Of a stretch of 16,149 bases of DNA, positions 13,661-16,149 are shown one piece after another. This DNA is from an uncultured Oscillospiraceae bacterium. Lineage in GTDB: Bacteria; Bacillota; Clostridia; Oscillospirales; Acutalibacteraceae. The translations under genes were made by a program, and so were the position numbers. The stretch lies in assembly GCA_900553525.1 (NCBI GenBank), contig USDZ01000019.1, positions 1 through 16,149 of the forward strand, in the 5' to 3' direction. A model generated the notes under the pieces. It saw only the letters and a program-made list of their open reading frames with translations. It was not told where the DNA came from and searched no databases. Position 1 is the first letter of the stretch. The number at the start of each line of letters is the position of its first letter.

Positions 13661-14466
13661 AAGAACCGGTAAAAAACATTTTAAAGCTTATTTTCGTTGG
13701 TATAGCTACAACGGTTGTGCGTATTATCGGACAGCTTAGTATACCCGCAGGAGAGCAGGCGGTTCTGGCTCCCAGCATTTTCGCACAAAACGGAACCATG
13801 CCTGTTGTCTTTACGATTTACGGGATTTTCGCCTACTCCCTGATTGCCGCGCTGTTCCTGCTCATACGGAAAAGGATGGGCGGGAACCATATCCGGCAGG
13901 GGCTGCGATACAGCCTTGCCTGCTGCGCAGTGTGGATTGTCTACCTGTGGGAGCCTCTGCCCCATGTGGCTCCCTTGGATCGGATCACCTATCCCGTAGC
14001 GGACGGTTTGGCTCTCCTTGTCATGGGGCTGCTGCTGGGCTGGCTGTTCGGACAAACAAGTCCTCCCATAAAAAAACACCGCCTGAAGCCGCTCGCCCTT
14101 CCCGTGCTTATCATAATCCTTTGCTTTATAGCAGGGCGGTTGCTTCTGTACTGCGTTGCCGGTATTTATTCGTCCTTCCCCGAAAAAACCGTCGAGACCC
14201 TGTTGTGGTGCCTGCTGGCAGGTTTTGTGACTGCCTGCGCCATGGCGTGGCTGAACCGTTATGTGAGCGGCGGCAGCCGAATCAAAAGAGCACTGATCAT
14301 GGGTGGTCTGCTGTTTGGGGTGGATCTGTTTTTGTTCAATTTCTTTATGCCGCTGGTTTTTACCGCCGACATCCCCGATCTCATCCTGCGCACACTGACA
14401 GATGCTTTAACCGTGGCAGTGGGCTGCCTGGCGTTTCCGAATCCGCAGAAAAGGAGCGCGTATTGA
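13657..14466 (+). CDS. Eight-helix membrane protein, function unknown
   Basis: A 269-residue very hydrophobic protein with about eight predicted transmembrane segments (8-27, 48-70, 84-99, 113-131, 146-170, 180-198, 212-235, 244-260). The loops are short and basic on alternating sides (RKRMGG, KKHRLK, SRIKR). No catalytic motif or known family is recognised. It overlaps the flavodoxin gene by 4 bases and shares one base (TGATG) with the following gene, so the three are very probably co-translated. A transporter-like or scaffold role would be a guess. Confidence 0.75.
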   Translation: MKEPVKNILKLIFVGIATTVVRIIGQLSIPAGEQAVLAPSIFAQNGTMPVVFTIYGIFAYSLIAALFLLIRKRMGGNHIRQGLRYSLACCAVWIVYLWEPLPHVAPLDRITYPVADGLALLVMGLLLGWLFGQTSPPIKKHRLKPLALPVLIIILCFIAGRLLLYCVAGIYSSFPEKTVETLLWCLLAGFVTACAMAWLNRYVSGGSRIKRALIMGGLLFGVDLFLFNFFMPLVFTADIPDLILRTLTDALTVAVGCLAFPNPQKRSAY

Positions 14467-15677
14467 TGGCTGAAAAGCGAACTGTCCGCTTTGGGAAATG
14501 GCTGCTCAAGGTTGTGATATCTTATGCGGTGTTTATCGGGATCGGCTGGCTGCTCGGGCGGATCCCGGCTGAAAAAATTGGCCTTTCCGAGGATATGTTT
14601 TTCGATCTGCGGATGTTTTTCATGCTGTTCGGCCCTATCTATCTTACACTGATTGTAAAAATTGTTCTGACAATTCTGGCCGCAATAAAGCATAAAGAAA
14701 AAGACACAGCCGAACAAAACAGGGGCGTTCTGCTTGCCTTCACTGCCATATTGATGCTTGCAAATCTGTCCAATGCCCAAACCATAGCTGATTTGAGCAG
14801 CGGGCTCATCGAAAGTAAAGGGCTGAAAAGCCTGAACCGGAGCAAACGGTACAATCTGAAAGGTAAGCGGTTTTTAAATGTTTTCCTTCCCATCGCCTTT
14901 TATATGCTGATCCTGGAGATCCTGACCCTGCTGGTCTGCATCGTCATCTTTGCGCCGTTATCCAATGCGGCGAGCAATATTTTTATCTTCACCATTGCAT
15001 TGACCGCGATGATACTATTGGTAATCCCCCTCATTCTTACCCTTATCTCTGGATTCAAAGGAGATAAAGCCGAACATGAAGAAAAGCGGAAAATGGAAAA
15101 GCTGGATGCCGTCTCATCCGGCGATCTGGTTCTGGAAACCGACCCGATTCGCCGAAAACAGTATCTGCGGCTGCCGAAGCTGCTTGTGCTGGCGGTTTGC
15201 CCGGGCGCGTTCCTGCTTTCTTTTCTCGTGCTGTATTTCACCAAGAACCATCAGGACCAGTTGGCGGTCTTGATGCTGCGTCAGCCGTTTATGGCTCTGG
15301 CGGCTGCCTCGATCTTCGCTGTGATCCCGCTTCTGCTGTACTGGGCGAACTGCTCAGGGACGTCTTTGGTTCAGCGCGTGTATCTCTCGGAAAACCGGCT
15401 GTACTATACCGGCTACAGCGGCAGCATGGACGAGCGGGTGGAATTTGTCTTTGTGCTGCTCCGGCTGGAAAACTATTCTGTTGGAAAGCGCTCTATCCGT
15501 ATCCAAGGAACATTTACCCGAAAGACAAAGGACGCCTACGGTGCGCATCAGAAAAACGCCTTTTCCAAGACGCTCTGGATCCCCCGTACTTTTTCGGTGA
15601 AGCAGGAACAGATTTTACTGGATTTTTTAAGAAAAGCGGCAGCGGATCACGCTTCTTTTGACCAGCATGTGGAATAG
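14466..15677 (+). CDS. Multipass membrane protein with soluble C-terminal domain
   Basis: A 403-residue protein of unknown function. About seven hydrophobic segments are visible (12-30, 48-72, 86-104, 136-163, 172-196, 237-258, 275-293). A highly charged cytoplasmic-type loop lies at 197-235 and a basic loop at 112-135. Residues 303-392 form a beta-rich domain ending in a helix (RVYLSENRLYYTGYSG ... SIRIQGTFTRKT ... KQEQILLDFLRKAAAD), a pattern like bacterial PH-type domains; this likeness is by eye only. The ATG at 14466 is chosen because AAGGAG (14451-14456) is 9 bases upstream and it meets the previous stop; the frame open from 13932 overlaps the preceding gene. The gene ends before a strong hairpin. 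Confidence 0.77.
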   Translation: MAEKRTVRFGKWLLKVVISYAVFIGIGWLLGRIPAEKIGLSEDMFFDLRMFFMLFGPIYLTLIVKIVLTILAAIKHKEKDTAEQNRGVLLAFTAILMLANLSNAQTIADLSSGLIESKGLKSLNRSKRYNLKGKRFLNVFLPIAFYMLILEILTLLVCIVIFAPLSNAASNIFIFTIALTAMILLVIPLILTLISGFKGDKAEHEEKRKMEKLDAVSSGDLVLETDPIRRKQYLRLPKLLVLAVCPGAFLLSFLVLYFTKNHQDQLAVLMLRQPFMALAAASIFAVIPLLLYWANCSGTSLVQRVYLSENRLYYTGYSGSMDERVEFVFVLLRLENYSVGKRSIRIQGTFTRKTKDAYGAHQKNAFSKTLWIPRTFSVKQEQILLDFLRKAAADHASFDQHVE

Positions 15678-15697
15678 GCGCCAATCGGTGCAAAATA

Positions 15698-15733
15698 GAA
15701 TCGCGGCAGTCGGGTTAACGATTGCCGCGATTT
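15698..15733 (+). terminator. Bidirectional terminator hairpin
   Basis: AATCGCGGCA (15699-15708) pairs with TGCCGCGATT (15723-15732), and the stem extends inward (GTCG/CGAT with a G-U pair) to a loop near GGTTAA. It lies about 20 bases after the membrane-protein stop. On the - strand the stem is followed by CTATTTTGC, so it may also end the RpiR-like gene. Confidence 0.78.
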
Positions 15734-15790
15734 CAGATGAAAGCTGTAAAATAACAGGCAGGAATTGCCCTCCGGAGGCGCGTTGGAATT

Positions 15791-16149
15791 TTACCGGTTT
15801 GGCGCATAAGTTTTTTTCATATGGTACAGACGGGAGAGGTTTTCTATGGAGGTCTCTCCCATCTGTTCGGATACCGCCACTACCAGTGCGTCTACCAACG
15901 CCGCAGGCGCCGTCATCGAGTGATACTCTTTTGCCTCTCCCCGATAGGCGAACAGCTGGATATCTGCCCGTTCTTCTTCCGGGACAAATGCACGGGAGAT
16001 AAACGCAAGCGTCTGGTAACCGGCTTCTTTCCGGTATCCCAGAATCATTTTTCCCTCCTGCGAGAGCTTGGAAAAGCTGAACATAATCACCAGATCGCCG
16101 GCCTTTGCCTGTGAGAGCCCTTCCAGTACCTCCGAGCCCCCTGATGGCA
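15791..16149 (-). CDS. RpiR-family regulator, C-terminal SIS domain (partial)
   Basis: Only the C-terminal 118 residues are in the window; the gene continues past the right edge. The reading frame enters as GGSEVLEGLSQAKAGDLVIM, then FSFSKLSQEG, GYQTLAFISRAFVPEEERADIQLFAYRGE and ALVDALVVAVSEQ. This matches the second half of a phosphosugar-binding SIS domain as found in RpiR-type regulators, where the missing N-terminus would hold the helix-turn-helix. Such regulators respond to sugar phosphates. A stand-alone SIS isomerase cannot be excluded without the missing part. The stop at 15791 faces the shared hairpin at 15698-15733. Confidence 0.75.
   Translation of the reverse strand, partial: PSGGSEVLEGLSQAKAGDLVIMFSFSKLSQEGKMILGYRKEAGYQTLAFISRAFVPEEERADIQLFAYRGEAKEYHSMTAPAALVDALVVAVSEQMGETSIENLSRLYHMKKTYAPNR

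Noticed and set aside
13932..14465. N-terminal extension of the last membrane protein frame
   Set aside because: It overlaps the preceding membrane-protein gene in another frame. A good ribosome binding site and a coupled stop/start place the true ATG at 14466.

Overview
The window looks like chromosomal DNA of a moderately GC-rich Firmicute, most likely a gut Clostridia/Oscillospirales-type bacterium. The reasons are strong Shine-Dalgarno sites, sigma-A-like promoters, an aroQ plus M24-peptidase gene pair as in Bacillus, a DUF4830 lipid-anchored or membrane protein, a SigI/RsgI pair, and a carbohydrate ABC-transporter ATPase of the MsmK/UgpC type. Genus and species cannot be fixed from the sequence alone.

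Region 1 (1-5230, all + strand) is housekeeping. It holds an XRE regulator with a duplicated membrane tail, type II dehydroquinase (aroQ), a YqhT-like Xaa-Pro aminopeptidase, a DUF4830 protein, the pseudouridine synthase RsuA behind a near-consensus promoter, and an MsmK/UgpC-type ATPase ending at a clear terminator.

Region 2 (5227-6900) is a lower-GC, 5'-truncated large serine recombinase. It lacks the catalytic-serine N-terminus and sits between two convergent terminators, so it is probably the remnant of a mobile element.

Region 3 (6900-12760, - strand) is the most interesting part. A sigma-I factor and its RsgI-type transmembrane anti-sigma factor come first. They are followed by a lipoprotein that repeats the RsgI extracellular domain (including the Asn-Pro motif) fused to PepSY and five 15-residue Asp-rich repeats. 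Then come a VTC-fold polyphosphate-polymerase-like protein, a DUF4956 membrane protein and a membrane-anchored CotH-family kinase. The sigI-rsgI unit and the lipoprotein-VTC-DUF4956-CotH unit each start with the same promoter-like signature (ACCCCGGTTTT, then CGTANTCTAT at identical spacing), which resembles sigma-I promoters. I read this as one self-regulated envelope-sensing regulon whose output is a polyphosphate/protein-phosphorylation surface module. RsgI and the lipoprotein also share the DTDYGPN-x-DGVTDY motif in their external tails.

Region 4 (12896-15677, + strand, divergent from sigI) is a tightly coupled operon of a flavodoxin-like protein and two unrecognised multipass membrane proteins, possibly preceded by a short leader ORF. 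It ends at a bidirectional hairpin. The right edge carries the C-terminal SIS part of an RpiR-type regulator on the - strand. No tRNA, rRNA, CRISPR array or riboswitch was recognised.
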